Source: Proteromonas lacertae (Eukaryota > Sar > Bigyra > Opalinata > Proteromonadidae). From it: a stretch of DNA of 64,000 nucleotides. Below are positions 1 through 12,494 of the stretch, one piece after another. A program made the position numbers and the translations under genes. Below the pieces are notes generated by a model, which was not told the DNA's origin, did no database searches, and was given only the letters and a program-made list of their open reading frames with translations. Where the stretch lies: the NCBI GenBank assembly GCA_002245135.1, contig NGBS01000292.1, positions 310,001 through 374,000 on the forward strand, read 5' to 3'. The stretch's first letter is position 1. The number at the start of each line of letters is the position of its first letter.

Positions 1-2939
1 GATTCATCATCTTTTATAACAAATAGTCATTTAAACAGTATTTAATACCTTTGATATAATTAATAGATATGTCATTTCACTATACTAAGCAATACTGCAA
101 GTATACAGTTGGAACAAGAATAAAGGACAATTATCCTTCTACAGCCAATGGTTTATACAATATAAAACCCTCATTGCCTTTTGGTGTTTTTCTCAACAGA
201 ATAACAGGTGTTATTAGTGGTATACCTTTATTTACACAAAAACGACAAGAATATGAAGTTGCATACACTGATACGAATGGTAATACAACAAACACACATA
301 TATTTATATCTGTGAGTAATAATAACATAAATGATGAAATAGATGAAGATATTAAAAGAAAATTATCAAGCGAAGATGACACTGAAGAGTTTATATCACT
401 ATTTGCAGGTGAAGATGCAGATATAAAAATAACCAAGTCATATATTGTGAATATGTCCAAGATAGACAAACCAATTTTAAATTTTCATTCATTTTATAGT
501 TTAACCAATCAAAACCCATCATTATCTCCAGCAATAATAACCATTATATGTGATAGAAATCAAAATTTTCAGTTATTTGGTGATTTGAAGAATGTTTACA
601 TTGCAAATGTTTATTTCAATATTTATACATCAGATGAAAGTGAATCTCCAGAAATTCTATTAAATGGAATAATCAAGTCAATAGAAAACTCTTATTTATA
701 TAATGTACATATATCTATACAAAATATAGAGAATAAAGAGATTATATTGATTTGTAATGATAGTTTAAATAGTTATTGTGGTTTATTAAGTAGTAATATA
801 ACCAATTCTACGCTGTTCCATATCGGATTTATAAATGGCAATAATCTAATAATCAAAGCATCAGCTAGTAATAATAAGATTGGTTTATTAATTGGAAATA
901 TTGATAGTTCAAATTGTTATGGTTGTTTTATCAATAGTAATAATGACAAATCGATTAAAATAGACAACACGAATAGTCAATATGATTTTTCAATTGGTTT
1001 GTTGATAGTTAATAGTGTAAATAGTAATTTCATGTATTCATTTGTGAATATTGATATATTTATTTATAATAATAATAACCAACAACAGAATAGTATTAGT
1101 TTATTTATTAATAGAATGAATGGAATAGATAGTAGAATAACCAATAGTTTTGTGTTAATAAGAAGTGAATTATTGATTGAGAATGTTGATTTTAGTGGAT
1201 TTATTTATTCAAATGATTGTAATGATCTGAATATAAAAGATAGTTATGTAGAATTACATGGAATTATGATTAGTAAAGAAAGTTCGTTTATAACAAGTGG
1301 TTTTATATACAATAGTAATGGAAAATCAATAACAATGACAGATACATTTATAAAGTTATGCTTTGAAGAAAGTAGTTATAATTTTGATTATTATTTGTTC
1401 AATTATGTTAGAAAGAGTGTATTGAATATGAAGAATTGTTTATTCTACATAAATCGTAATACAGTTGTTGATATTTCAGGTGCAAATAGTATTAGTAGAA
1501 ACATAGAAAGTAGTTATTATATTACACCAAAGAATAATACAATTGAAAGTAATTCAATAACAGAAATAAAGAACATAAAAGAATGTAGTGAATTACCAAA
1601 TGGATTTGATTTATTAGATGCTATTAATAGAGATTTTTCAACGATTTATAACAAAGAAATGTCTTTCTTTGACGTTTCAAAGAAACAAATTAATGATATT
1701 ACTTCAACTATAAATGGAAATTCTTTTCTTTCAGTAGATATTGAGTTTATAAAATTGAACAAGGTATTGTATAGTAATTTATATGGGAATATATTCACTA
1801 TTTATCACAATATTCCAGAAAGGATATATAACAATGAAAATAAAGACATAGTGAAATTATATAATATGAATATTACTATAAAATATCCATCAGAATCAAA
1901 TATAGTTGGGAAAATAGATAGTTGTATATTGTTTGATGAGAAAATAGATGAGATTTTTACTGAATATTCCATACTAATAAACATATCAAAATGTATAGAT
2001 ATAAAGTCAATTGAAGAGAATTATAAGAAATATGAAATAATTGTATCATCAAATTACAAAATCAGTTTAGAAATATGTATGAATGAAACTCCAATTCCAA
2101 TCACCGCAACTTTACCAACTACTCATATTCCCACAACAACAACACCTCCTCCAATTACAGCTACACCAACTTTCACTACAATTCCAACAAACCTACAAAC
2201 AACAAATCCAGATGTAGAAACTGCATCTATTATACTTGAATTAAGAATAAGTAATTTAACAGTAAATGAAAATAATGAAAATGATGTAAATTACATTTTA
2301 TTACAATCAATTATTCAGTTATATAAAGACAATGGAATTGAATTGATAGAGAATAATATCAAAATAGAAATTAAGAAGAGAAGAAGGTTATTGTTATTGT
2401 TAAGAAAGCAAAAATCTGATATAACAACTGTAAATGTAGTAGTTGCAGTAGAAGAATCTTTATTTGATGAATTAGTTAGAATTAGTAGTAAAGTATCACA
2501 CAATAATATATTGTTGTATGATATTCTTACATCAATTAAAACAGAAAATGAAAATCCATTTAAATATACAGAGTTAGAAGTTAATTACTTAATACCAACA
2601 ATAATACCAACAACAGCAACACCAAATCCAACAGTAAAACCAACAACAATTATAACAACAACAACAAAATTAGAAACTACAGAGGATAATAATAGTGATA
2701 ATGTTGGTGAAATAAATTCAGGTATTGTTGCATTGGTTGTAATAATAGTAGTTGTAGTTATTATAATTATTATAGTTGGATTGTTATTACAGATTTATAA
2801 ACAGAAATTTCAAAAGAAAAGAGAAGAAAATGATGATGAATTAGAGAAAAAAAGTAGAGAAGAGAAAAAGTTGAAGAAATTGATGAATAGAGAGAAAAGT
2901 AGAGCTTCAATAGAATTAACAAGAAATAATCCAATATAA
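1..2939 (+). CDS. Surface protein with N-terminal putative-Ig (He_PIG) repeat and C-terminal membrane anchor; 5' end outside the window
   Basis: A long open frame runs from 67 to the TAA at 2937-2939. The preceding 29 bases (38-66) look like a GT...TAG intron, and bases 1-37 are open in the matching phase, so the gene probably begins upstream, where a signal peptide would be expected. The first ~90 residues match the He_PIG/putative-Ig pattern (PSLPFGVFLNRITGVISGIP). The middle (~residues 100-670) is Asn/Ser/Ile-rich with regularly spaced short strands, possibly a beta-helix. Two Thr/Pro-rich linkers (about residues 680-715 and 840-870) resemble mucin-like stalks. A Val/Ile-rich membrane helix near residue 885 is followed by a Lys/Glu-rich cytoplasmic tail. 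This is a type I surface-protein plan. It resembles the larger He_PIG protein at 18.5-24.8 kb in its first repeat. Ligand and function are unknown. Confidence 0.8.
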
Positions 2940-2977
2940 TAATAATAATTTGTATTTTGTTAATGTTTTTTAATTAT

Positions 2978-5058
2978 TTAATGAAGATAATTATTTATTT
3001 TGAAATTATACTCTTCAATATTTCCATAAATAGTTGCTCCATAAGCAACAATTTTTTCTGAATTACAACAACTACTATCTACTCTATTAAATTTATAGTT
3101 CAACATTTTTTTTATTCTTGGTATTCTTGATGATCCACCAGAAAGGATAACAAAATCAATATCATTACATGATAATTTACATTTCTTTAAAACACTATCT
3201 ACCATATTCATTGTTTTATCGAAAATATTAATACAGATACCTTCAAATTTTGCTCTTGTTAAATAGCAATCAACATCATCATAAAACAATTCACATTCTT
3301 CAAATGAACTTATTTCATATTTTGCATATTCACATTCTTTTTTAAGTCTTGATATACGTTTTGTGTTCAATTTATCTCTAGATATTCCTGTTATATTTTC
3401 ATACTCTCCTAAAAAGTAATCTACCAACACATCATCAATATCATCTCCTCCTAATTTTAAATCATACTCATATCCAATAATATTTATCATTTTATTATCA
3501 AAATCAACACAGCATATCGTTACATCAAATCGACTTTTTGTGAAATTATATATCAAAAAATAATTTTTGTTTGTCATCTCATATTGTCTATTATAATATA
3601 AATATCCAATTACAGCTGCAACTGGCTCTGGAATTGATGAGATTACTTCCATTCCTGCTTTTTCACAAGCTATTTTTGTTTCTACTTTTTGCTTTTCTGT
3701 AAAATACAATGGATATGATATTACTGCCTTAGAATATTCTGTTTCATAAATTGACCATCTAGTTTCTCTTTTCATCTCTTTTATAATCTCGGAAGTAATA
3801 TCAGCTGCAGTTAAATATATTGTTTTCTTATTATGTTGTAATTCAACTTTTGGAATTCCATTATCATTAATAACTTTGAAAGGCCATTTCTTTATTCCTT
3901 CTTGAACAACTTCATCATCATATGATAAGCCAATAAACTTTTGAGAATCATAAATTGCACCTTTATAAAATGATACACTTTCACCAACAATAGTACTATC
4001 AGAATCAGGACTGCAATATACATAATTTGATATATTACTATTATAATCATATAATAAATGTAAGGTTTCTATTCCACTATATCTATATATCCCCCATTTT
4101 GAACTGGAAATTCCAATATCTATTCCTAATGTTTTATTGTCATATACAAAATTAGGGATTATATCTTCCACAAATGGAATACTGGAAATGGATTGTTCAT
4201 CATGCATATCTATAATATGATAATAAAAACAATTTTAATACTAATTATTTCATCCATTAAATCATTTATTGATACTCTATTTTCACTTTCTATACATATC
4301 ATTTTTCTTATTAATTCATTTAATATTTCAGAATATTCACATTCTAATTTATTATATTCACAGTTCAGTATCTTTTCATGTATTTCAAATATTGATTTAC
4401 CTTCAAATATATGGTTGTTTGTTAATAAGTAATACAATATACATCCTATACTCCAAATGTCACTTTTACTACTTATTTCTTTGTTCTCCAATATTTCAGG
4501 ACTCATATACACTACTTTATCTTTTGTTAAATTCATTATATCTCTGTTATTTCTGTATAATTCAATCTTACAATAATCACTTATTTTAATCTCATTTTCA
4601 TCATCCATCAATATATTGTATAGATTTAGATTCCCATTTATTAAATCATTTTCATGCAATTTCAATATACCTTTACATATTGGCATGATTACTTTAAACA
4701 CACCTCCTTCAAAAAAGTAATTAACTGGATCTTTAATATCATGTAAAGATTTACTGTATTGCGGCATAACTAAAATTATTTGATTGTCGTCATGAACGAT
4801 ATCATAATATTCTATAAGGTAATAACACTTGCAATTCTGAATTACTTGAATAGTATTGCAATAGCGTTCAACATCTTTATAATTCAGTGAATTAGTATTT
4901 ATAATTTTCATAATTTCAACTTTTCTATTCTCTATGTTAAGTATTTGATACAAATTGTTAGCAACACACTTTTTAATCTAATGCATCGTACATTTAATAT
5001 ATACATTGTACTTATCAGCATTTGAGATGGTTATAGGGATAAATAACTTGTCAGACAT
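2978..5058 (-). CDS. Pseudokinase-Hsp70 (ATPase domain only) fusion protein, copy 1
   Basis: Three exons: 5058-5005, 4977-4242 and 4209-2978, with introns of 27 nt (4978-5004) and 32 nt (4210-4241). Together they are 2022 nt and encode 673 residues in one frame. Residues ~19-262 are a protein-kinase fold: VVYMSPEIL (APE region) and SDIWSIGCILYYLL (subdomain IX) are clear. The HRD loop reads NGNLNLYNIL and the DFG position reads DYC, so catalytic Asp and Mg-binding geometry are lost: a pseudokinase. The remainder is an Hsp70/actin-type nucleotide-binding domain: GIDIGISSSKWG (phosphate 1), PEPVAAVIGY, LGGDDID, ILSGGSSRIPRI and VAYGATIYG. It stops just after that domain, with no substrate-binding beta-sandwich or lid. 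Exon joining is inferred but supported by a paralog at 60.9-63.0 kb with the same exon lengths. It may act as a nucleotide-sensing scaffold (inference). Two separate genes is the less likely alternative. Confidence 0.82.
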
Positions 5059-5131
5059 TCAAAAACAAGAAAATAACAACAGTAATTTACACTTGTAATT
5101 TACACTTCAAAAATAGGAATAAAAATAAAAA

Positions 5132-6132
5132 CTAAATATAATAGATATTATCTAAATCATGTTGTTTAAATATATTTACTGAAACACCAGCTGCTTTTCG
5201 AATATTTATTATTTCACTATTAGTTGCTGGAATGCATTTCTATATTTATATCAACACAATAATATATTAAATACTCTGGAAGATGCCATTAGTCTTTTTT
5301 TATCATCAGAAACTACTTGAGTAGGAAGAGTGACTGGTAAATCCGAAATTAAATGATAAATTAAGAAAATCTATTGTACATACACAATAAATAAATAAAA
5401 CAAAAAATGATATAAAATCTATATATTTCTACTCTTTTAGCAGGTCTTTCTTCATCACTTCCATCTCTTTTTCGTTTCTTTTGTCTATTTGTAAATATCT
5501 AAATCATAAATATTTATATTATTTTATACTCCTATTTCTTGTTGTGATTTATAATTCTCATCAATTATCTGTTGTTTCAATGATTCTATTTCATTTAATC
5601 TTTCTTCTTTTAGTTTATTTATTGATTCTTTTTCTTTTTCTATTATTTTTTGAAGTTTCTGTTCTTCTTCTAATCGTTTTTCTCTATTCTTTGATATTTG
5701 GAATTGATTTTCCTTTTCATATTCTTTTATTTCATTGATTATGTCTAAATTATTCTCATAGAGCCCTGTTACTAAATCTTCAATGTGTTCCAAGTAATTG
5801 TCATATTCTCTTGCAGTTTTAAAATCGTTTTCTTTTTTGTTATAAATTGATAGTACTCTTTTCCTTAATTCTATTAATTTGTCTATTTTCCTTCGTTCTG
5901 GTGACTTTTCTAACAATTCACTGTTAACTACAAATTTATCGCAAATGGGACATTTAGAATCCTTTTTATCAAATAGACGACCTTTACAAATTTCACAACT
6001 ATAGGTGCAATAGCAAAGATAAGAAAAATACAAATAATGACCACATGCAGTACTATAATATCTTGGCTTAGATATACCTTTGTTTGTATTGTTACATGAT
6101 TGACAAACTGGATCGTCTATGTCAATACTCAT
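5132..6132 (-). CDS. MNAT1: CDK-activating kinase assembly factor MAT1 (TFIIH subunit)
   Basis: MAT1 assembles CDK7 and cyclin H and tethers them to TFIIH in the nucleus. Five exons can be read: 6132-6032, 5998-5530, 5498-5433, 5370-5275 and 5239-5132. They sum to 840 nt, an intact 279-residue frame. The N-terminus is a C3HC4 RING (CQSC, CGHYFCEIC across the first intron, CPIC). It is followed by the family hallmark region EIRKKVL-like 'ELRKRVLSIYNKKENDF' and 'REYDNYLEHIEDLV', then a Glu/Lys coiled coil as in animal MAT1. A basic KKRKR patch follows. Length fits the family (about 300). Introns are 33, 31, 62 and 35 nt; the first interrupts the RING. The ATG lies only 60 bases from the start of the divergent TBC gene, suggesting a shared promoter. 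The C-terminal exons are less conserved and less certain. Confidence 0.85.
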
Positions 6133-6192
6133 TGAGAAAAAACGAAAAATCAATAGATCAAGCTTTTATCAAGCTCAATAAAACTTGAAATA

Positions 6193-8011
6193 ATGTTTAA
6201 AGAAGTAGATAAGGAAGTAGAATTATACAGATGCGTATATTTAATTATTATAGTGGTAGGGTAAAAAGAGTAATATTAAAGATGTGTGTAGAAAAGGAAT
6301 TCCTGATAATTTAAGTATTCAAACAAAATAATAATATAGGGAAAACTGTTTGGCCAACACTATTGTCACCAGAAGTGGATATCTTGGAACGATCAAAATT
6401 GAAGTATGAAGATATGCTTAAAACCGTAGAAGAAGGTAATTGTTTAGATTACGATGATGTATATAGTGATAATTTATTTAATAGATACCTTGCTTTGCAA
6501 TAATAGAATATGAAGAAGATCCTTTTACAGATTATCCCTTTTCCGATTCAACAAAACAACTATTATGTCTATTAGGATATGAGTTAGATTTAGTTCATTG
6601 TCCATTTATAAAATCACTTGTTTTTATTCTATTAAATTACTATGAAGAACATGAAATATATCATGTATTAATATGTTATGTTTATTATTTATAGATTATT
6701 GAATTTATAATATCAAAATCGATATTAGAATCACGTGAAGGTTATATTCCAGTAAATAAGAGACAATTTGATTGTTTTCTATATACTTTTGATAAACTGA
6801 TGGAAAAATGTATTTTCATTATTTTAATATAATTTAGATGTTTCAAAAGTTTATAAATATTTTCATTCTCTTAAAGATTATTCACCATTTATATTCTCAC
6901 GAATATTCAGTGAATTATTTATATCAATTTTACCACTTCCGTTATGCTTAAAAATATTTGATTCATTTCTTTTAGAAGGATATAAAGTATAATGAACATA
7001 CTATTTTCAATAGATATTATATAGATATGGAATTGCTTTATTAGAACGATTATTCGATTATTTCCAATTTTCTATGAATATAAAAGATTGTATTCAACAA
7101 ATATATAATAAAAAGATAATATTTGAAGATGAGAAAGAACAAATAAAGCTATCAAAATCTGCATTTTCATTATTGTATATATATATATATATATAATCTA
7201 TTTTTTTAATTGTTATTATTATTATTTTAATATAAAAATAGTCGATTTAGCAGTAATAATATAGGAAATATATTGAATGAATATAATGACAAGTATTTAG
7301 AGAATAGTAAAGATAGAAATGAATTATTATATATGAGATTATTAAATCATACACCACCAGTATATAATATATATTTAACTATTATTTTTAAATAGATTTT
7401 CTTTCCAGATACTACTACTACTACTAAGACGTCACACTTATTATCCCATCGATTATTTCGTATTATAAGAGCTTCTTTTCCTGAAACTATTCAATATAAT
7501 ATCTCTGAATTAATATACTCTACTCAAATACATGGTTATAATATGGAAACTCTATTTCAGATAGCTAAAACAAGATCACATTTGTTGTTATTAATAAAAT
7601 GTCAAGATTCGAATGAGATTATTGGATATTATTCAAGTTTGCCGTATAAAGATAAAGTAACAGAAGGGTTACATATATTGTATTGCATTCATACAAAAAC
7701 ACTGGATATTGATGAATATATCCTTTTTTAAAAAATAGTTTATATAGTGAATAAGTATTTTTTAATCTAATATTCTTGTAAATCATGCAGAAATGGGATG
7801 TTCTCAAAAGATGTATATAATATTTAGAAATCAGATGTTTTTGTTTGGCTTGGGTGATGTTGGCAATCCAGCATTATCAATAACACCCAATATGAATGAG
7901 TTGGTGGTGAATAACAGCGATTTGTTTTTAAATCCTTTATTTATTGATCCTCCACAGAAAACAATTTATTTATTGGAATTATACTCAATGGATATACAGG
8001 AAGCTTATTAA
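6193..8011 (+). CDS. TBC (Rab-GAP) plus TLDc domain protein, TBC1D24-like
   Basis: The gene has around ten short introns; examples are a 25-nt intron after LYRC and a 25-nt intron inside the first TBC motif. Spliced exon 2/3 reads VCRKGIPDNLRKTVWP, the TBC domain entry motif (kGIP..lR..vW). Later exons give DIPCF-type and LLGYELDLVHCPFIKSLVFIL, then YFHSLKDYSPFIFSRIFSELF and ILPLPLCLKIFDSFLLEGYK, as in the C-terminal half of TBC domains. Downstream exons carry a TLDc domain: HGYNMETLFQIAKTRSHLLLL, then MFLFGLGDVGNP near the end. TBC followed by TLDc is the architecture of TBC1D24, linked in animals to vesicle traffic and oxidative-stress resistance. The arginine finger (IxxDxxR) is not seen clearly, so GAP activity is uncertain, as for TBC1D24 itself. 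It is divergent from MAT1. Confidence 0.72.
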
Positions 8012-8229
8012 TTTGTAAATTTATGTTGTGTGTGTTATTTATGGGAATATATAAATAATTAGTGTGATAATAGTCAGTTACCCGGATATAACATCAAAAA
8101 TTATGCATATTCCATCTAAATATATCTAAGATATGTGTAACTGTCTATGTCACATGATGTAAGAATTTTGAAACGAATATTTTTTTGTAACACGATATTT
8201 TTTTTCAATTTTTGATAAACTGATGATTG

Positions 8230-9295
8230 ATGAGGAATAAGTCACAAAAATTCAGTGCAGATAACTACTGCTTAGGTGCAGTAGTGAGATTAACGATATA
8301 TGAATATCTAGAACCTTCTGATAAAGTGAATTGTTGTATGATGTTTACATCTTAATAAAATAAAATAGCGATGGTGTGCAAAATATGGAATGAAGATTTT
8401 GAAGGTGATAATATATGGAAAGATTTCTGTCATGAAGTATTACAAAAATGTTGTTTGATAAAATAGATTGGTATTTCAACCAAAATATTCGATGGAATGG
8501 TATGGAAAGACATTTATTTTTTCTCGATATATCATGGATTTAACACACTGTATTTGAATTAGTTTGATTTTTAGAAAACTGATATACAATGATGAAGTAT
8601 CTGAAGTAGAAAGAAGAAATACAAAACCCATATGTTCATTATTGAAGAATATATCATTCAAACCGTATATATCTAAACAAATTCTAAAATTACTTAGAAA
8701 AGAGAAATACACAGGTGTAATGTTGAGTTTAGGAAGTGATGGCAAAACCACAATATTCTGTAATTGGCTTCATTTATATTCATCTATTATTCCATCTGAT
8801 GGTTTTACACATGTTTCAATAAAAAGAAAGAATACTGTCTTTTCATTATTAGTTGGTTCTTCGGCATCTTATCAGTATAATTATATTATTTATTTATTAA
8901 TATATAATAATAGTCGTAATAGAGTATCTTGGTTCAATACATCAACAGCAAATCCATTTATTAATATAATGATATGGGTTGTTTCTAGTAATTATCCAGC
9001 TAAATCAAGATATTATTTTGAATCTCATTATTGGTTAAATCAAGTATTATTAACTTTACCAGAAAGAATTCCAATATTGATAATATCTACAAAAAATGTA
9101 TTATTATTATTATTATTATTTAAATAGGATTTAGAAGAATCTTTGCCTCCATATCATTTAGCAAAGATATTAGGATTATTACATTTGAAACGAAGATGGT
9201 ATATAATCTGTGCAAATCCGTCAACAGGAGGTGGATGTGAATATATCTGGAGATGGATTTATGAAAATCGATATCATCCTCCAAAATTCGAATAG
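8230..9295 (+). CDS. F-box protein fused to a degenerate Arf-family GTPase domain
   Basis: Six exons are readable: 8230-8335, 8369-8436, 8467-8549, 8575-8874, 8914 to about 9096, and from about 9128 to the TAG at 9293-9295. Introns are about 25-39 nt. The N-terminus is an F-box: LTIYEYLEPSDKVNC...MVCKIWNEDF...IWKDFC. After a linker the C-terminal ~170 residues follow Arf/Arl: YTGVMLSLGSDGKTTIF (P-loop, first Gly replaced by Ser), IIPSDGF (switch I), LIISTKNDLEE (NKxD as TKND), LLHLKRRWYIICANPSTGGG and YIWRWIYEN (Arf C-terminus). The WDVGGQ switch II motif reads LLVGSSAS, losing the Asp and catalytic Gln. F-box proteins are substrate adaptors of SCF ubiquitin ligases, so the protein may present an Arf-like module to an SCF complex (inference). 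TRIM23 is a known ubiquitin-ligase/Arf fusion of different design. Confidence 0.72.
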
Positions 9296-9447
9296 TTATT
9301 TTTGTACATGTTATTTATCATTTTTGTATAATAATAATTGTATAGTAAAATTCCGTAAGTAGATATTTTTTTAATACTCTTTTTCTTCTTTTTATTTTTA
9401 ATATGTGTATATTTGTAAGGGGATTAAAAATAAATAAATACATAAAA

Positions 9448-9933
9448 TTATGTTGTTAATTTGGTGATTAATTCTTTTGATTTCTTATCTTTTGCATATT
9501 TCTCTAATAATTCATTTCCATCACATAGCTCAAAGTCTTCATAATCAAATCCTGGAGTTACTGTACATCCAACTAAACTATATCCTTTACTTGGCTTTGG
9601 AATGTAAGAACCAAACCAGTGTCCTCTCTTTACCATATATTGAGGTAATACATTACCAAGAATAGTTTCATTTATTTCACCACTCTCTTTATCGATTTCT
9701 ACAACTGATATATTATCACCTTCATAAAAATGCCACATTTCATCACTTTTCAAACGATGCATATGTGATGGTGATTTATCAGTTAATAAAAATATTATAG
9801 CTGTTGAAGCTGGTCTAATTCCATGTGATGTTTCTATTCTCTCTTTTGAAAAGTAGGTTTGGTTAAAATATCCTCCCTCTGGGTGTTTTTCTAAACTATA
9901 TTTATGTATTAACTCTTCTATTCGATTATTCAT
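9448..9933 (-). CDS. Cupin-fold DUF985 (YML079w-like) protein
   Basis: A single 161-residue exon. It has the DUF985/cupin_5 signatures: EKHPEGGYFNQTY near the N-terminus, FLLTDKSPSHMHRLKSDEMW (the His-x-His...Glu cupin metal site and DE-x-W), SLVGCTVTPGFDYEDFELCD at the C-terminus. Length matches bacterial and yeast members (150-200). The biochemical role of the family is not settled; a small-molecule isomerase or epimerase-like function has been proposed from the fold. It stands alone, flanked by AT-rich spacers, and is among the few intronless genes here. The bacterial-like compact form leaves old transfer possible, but base composition matches the neighbours. Confidence 0.88.
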   Translation of the reverse strand: MNNRIEELIHKYSLEKHPEGGYFNQTYFSKERIETSHGIRPASTAIIFLLTDKSPSHMHRLKSDEMWHFYEGDNISVVEIDKESGEINETILGNVLPQYMVKRGHWFGSYIPKPSKGYSLVGCTVTPGFDYEDFELCDGNELLEKYAKDKKSKELITKLTT

Positions 9934-10046
9934 TTAAATACACAATAAATACACTCAAAATACACTTCTTTTGTATTTAATAAAACACCTCAATAAATCG
10001 AAATATATATAAAATAATAATTTATTGTTTATATTAATATATATAT

Positions 10047-12416
10047 TTATATTTCTTCTTCTTCTTTATCTACTGGTTCTCTATAAGAGTCATAATAACT
10101 ACAATCTCCTCTCGTTCCTCTTATTATACCCCTTTTATCACTATTATATCCTCCACTTGATCCGAAATATTTATCACATTTACATGTTCTGGTTGATCTA
10201 TCACAAATACCTCTATTACTACACTCATAACACTTTCTACTTCCTTCTGTATATGTCATTGTCACTTTATTATTTGTTGTAGGAGAAGTTGGAATATCAA
10301 AATCTTCATTACAAGCTGAATCGAAGGTTAATGTAATAGTTTTATCAGTATCTGTTAATGGTCCACCAGTACACTTGACATTCTTAGATAGAACTTCTAA
10401 AGCATTCAGTTTTGCTAAAATATCATCACATTGTGTAGTTTCTGTTATTTCAATTTTTATATTTTCATTGTTTATTTTTAAGTTGAACTTTACTGGATAT
10501 GTTGCACTACCAGTTATTTTAAATTCAATCTTTGGAGAATTACCTGTTACTTCATCATAAGGATCTAATCCATATACACATAATACTATTAATAAATATA
10601 ACTAATAATATATATACTTTCACTACAATTACTACCACGATAATTCTTATAGCAATTACAATCAGAATATTTTAGACTATCAACATCAGTATTACCTATT
10701 TTTAATGGATATTCTGATAATATCCCATTTCCATTACATTCCTCATTATCAATTGTTAAAAAGCTTTTTCCATCTATTATTAATATTATTAATAAAAACA
10801 AAAATTATACAATTCTCACATTCATCTCCACTAAATCCATCTTCACATAAACAATTTCCTTGTTTTATTTTACCTCGATTTGAACATACTATATTGTTAT
10901 TTGACAAGCCAAACCATTTCTTAGATCCATCAGAAATTACTTCATCACAGTTAATACCTTCTTTATCTGAATCACATTTACAATATGGTTGACATGTATG
11001 AAATTTTGAATCATCACTAGGAGAATTTGTAGTAGAAGTTGAATAGTCACATCCTTTATTATTACACGCTATAACACTATCAATTTTCTTTCTATTATTT
11101 ACTATTGTATTATATGATAATTGACAGTTTAATATTTTTATATCTCCTAATAATCCAGTATAATTATCATAATTAGTGGTGGATACTTTACAATCACAAA
11201 TACCTTTTTCTTTATTACATGAACCAATACCACTACATACTTTATTAACAACTAAATTGTCATATGTTAAAGTTTTAACAACATTATCAGATTGTGCTGC
11301 TTCAACAACTTTACCTTCATTATCAGATACTTTAACATAACTATGAGTAACTGAATAATCTGATGAAATATCATTATTATCTACTGTTTTTACAACATAT
11401 GCACTATTTATTATAATATAAATGAATTAAATATACTTATTATCAGTTACAAAATATAATACCATATATTTTGCATCACCTAATTGAGCTGCTTTTTGAT
11501 CATTTTCTATTGTAAATTCATCAGTTGGTTGAGGAGTAGCAGGCGGAGGTGTTCCTTCTGTTTTATATAATTTCACTACTACATCTTGTAATACTCCACT
11601 TGTTCTAATTAAATTTCTTATATCATTCTCTCTTAATGATTTACTCAATATAATATCTGCAAATCGACATATTGAACCAACAGAATTACCATCACAACTT
11701 GCTATTCTTATTATTATTGATTCTTTACTCGAAATAATTAAACTATCAACACTACTAGGTGAAATAACAGCCTTTCTATAATTGCCTTTATTTTCTACTC
11801 CACCAACTGGACAATTCACTATTTATATATTAATATTCAATATATTATATACCTTCACTACAATCATATCCACTAAATCCACTATCACATAAACAACCGT
11901 ATATATCAGTATTGTTAGGAATTACTTTATTATCTGCTATTTTAATTGTTGAAAATGTTGGATTACCTGTAGAATCTGTTAGAATTGTATCAATTTTCAA
12001 AAAATGTTTTGCATATTCTTCTCCATCCAAACACATTCCTCGATTATTACAAACAACATTCTTCTTCAAATTGTTATCATACACTTCTGGACATCGACTT
12101 CGACTACAATCATATCCATCAAACCCAGGACTGCATCGACATTCTCCACTCAACTCATTACAACTTCCATGACCACTACAAACTGTATATTCACCATTCC
12201 AACTCTTTCCTTCCACACATTTCCCTATTTTATTATATCTTATTTATACTTAAACTACAATCATATCCTGTATATCCCAATTCACAAACACAACGATTAT
12301 CAAAACAGGTTCCTTTTTTACTATTTTTACTATAACCATTACATATACGAACACTTATTTGGACAATCACAATATGATATGACTAAAAACATTGTCAATA
12401 GAATGATTTTATCCAT
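10047..12416 (-). CDS. Secreted EGF-repeat protein
   Basis: The start at 12416 gives a hydrophobic signal peptide (MDKIILLTMFLVISYC). Short exons then carry successive EGF-like modules: CVCELGYTGYDCS, CSGHGSCNELSGECRCSPGF, CNNRGMCLDG...CLCDSGFSGYDCS, CNKEKGICDC, CLCEDGFSGDEC, CNCYKNYRGSNCS and CSNRGICDRSTRTCKC. Between them lie longer non-EGF stretches, e.g. one beginning CPVGGVENKGNYRK. Introns fall right after the 'GYDCS' ends of EGF units (25, 33 and 33 nt), so modules and exons coincide. No C-terminal membrane helix is present; the protein ends in DKEEEEI. The first exon junction is unresolved: it needs either a 19-nt intron or a one-base shift. The same module order occurs in the giant protein at 42.9-49.0 kb, so the two are paralogs. 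A cell-surface or matrix adhesion role is an inference. Confidence 0.75.
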
Positions 12417-12494
12417 TCTTTTCAAATCTATTTTGAATAGAAAAGTTGAGATGTAATAAAAATAATTAGTTCACTTAATTCAAGTATTTTTTAA

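Noticed and set aside
6243-6267. A 19-nt intron at the start of the TBC-TLDc gene
   Set aside because: A 25-nt choice with a later TAG gives the right frame into GKKSNIKDVC; the 19-nt option does not.
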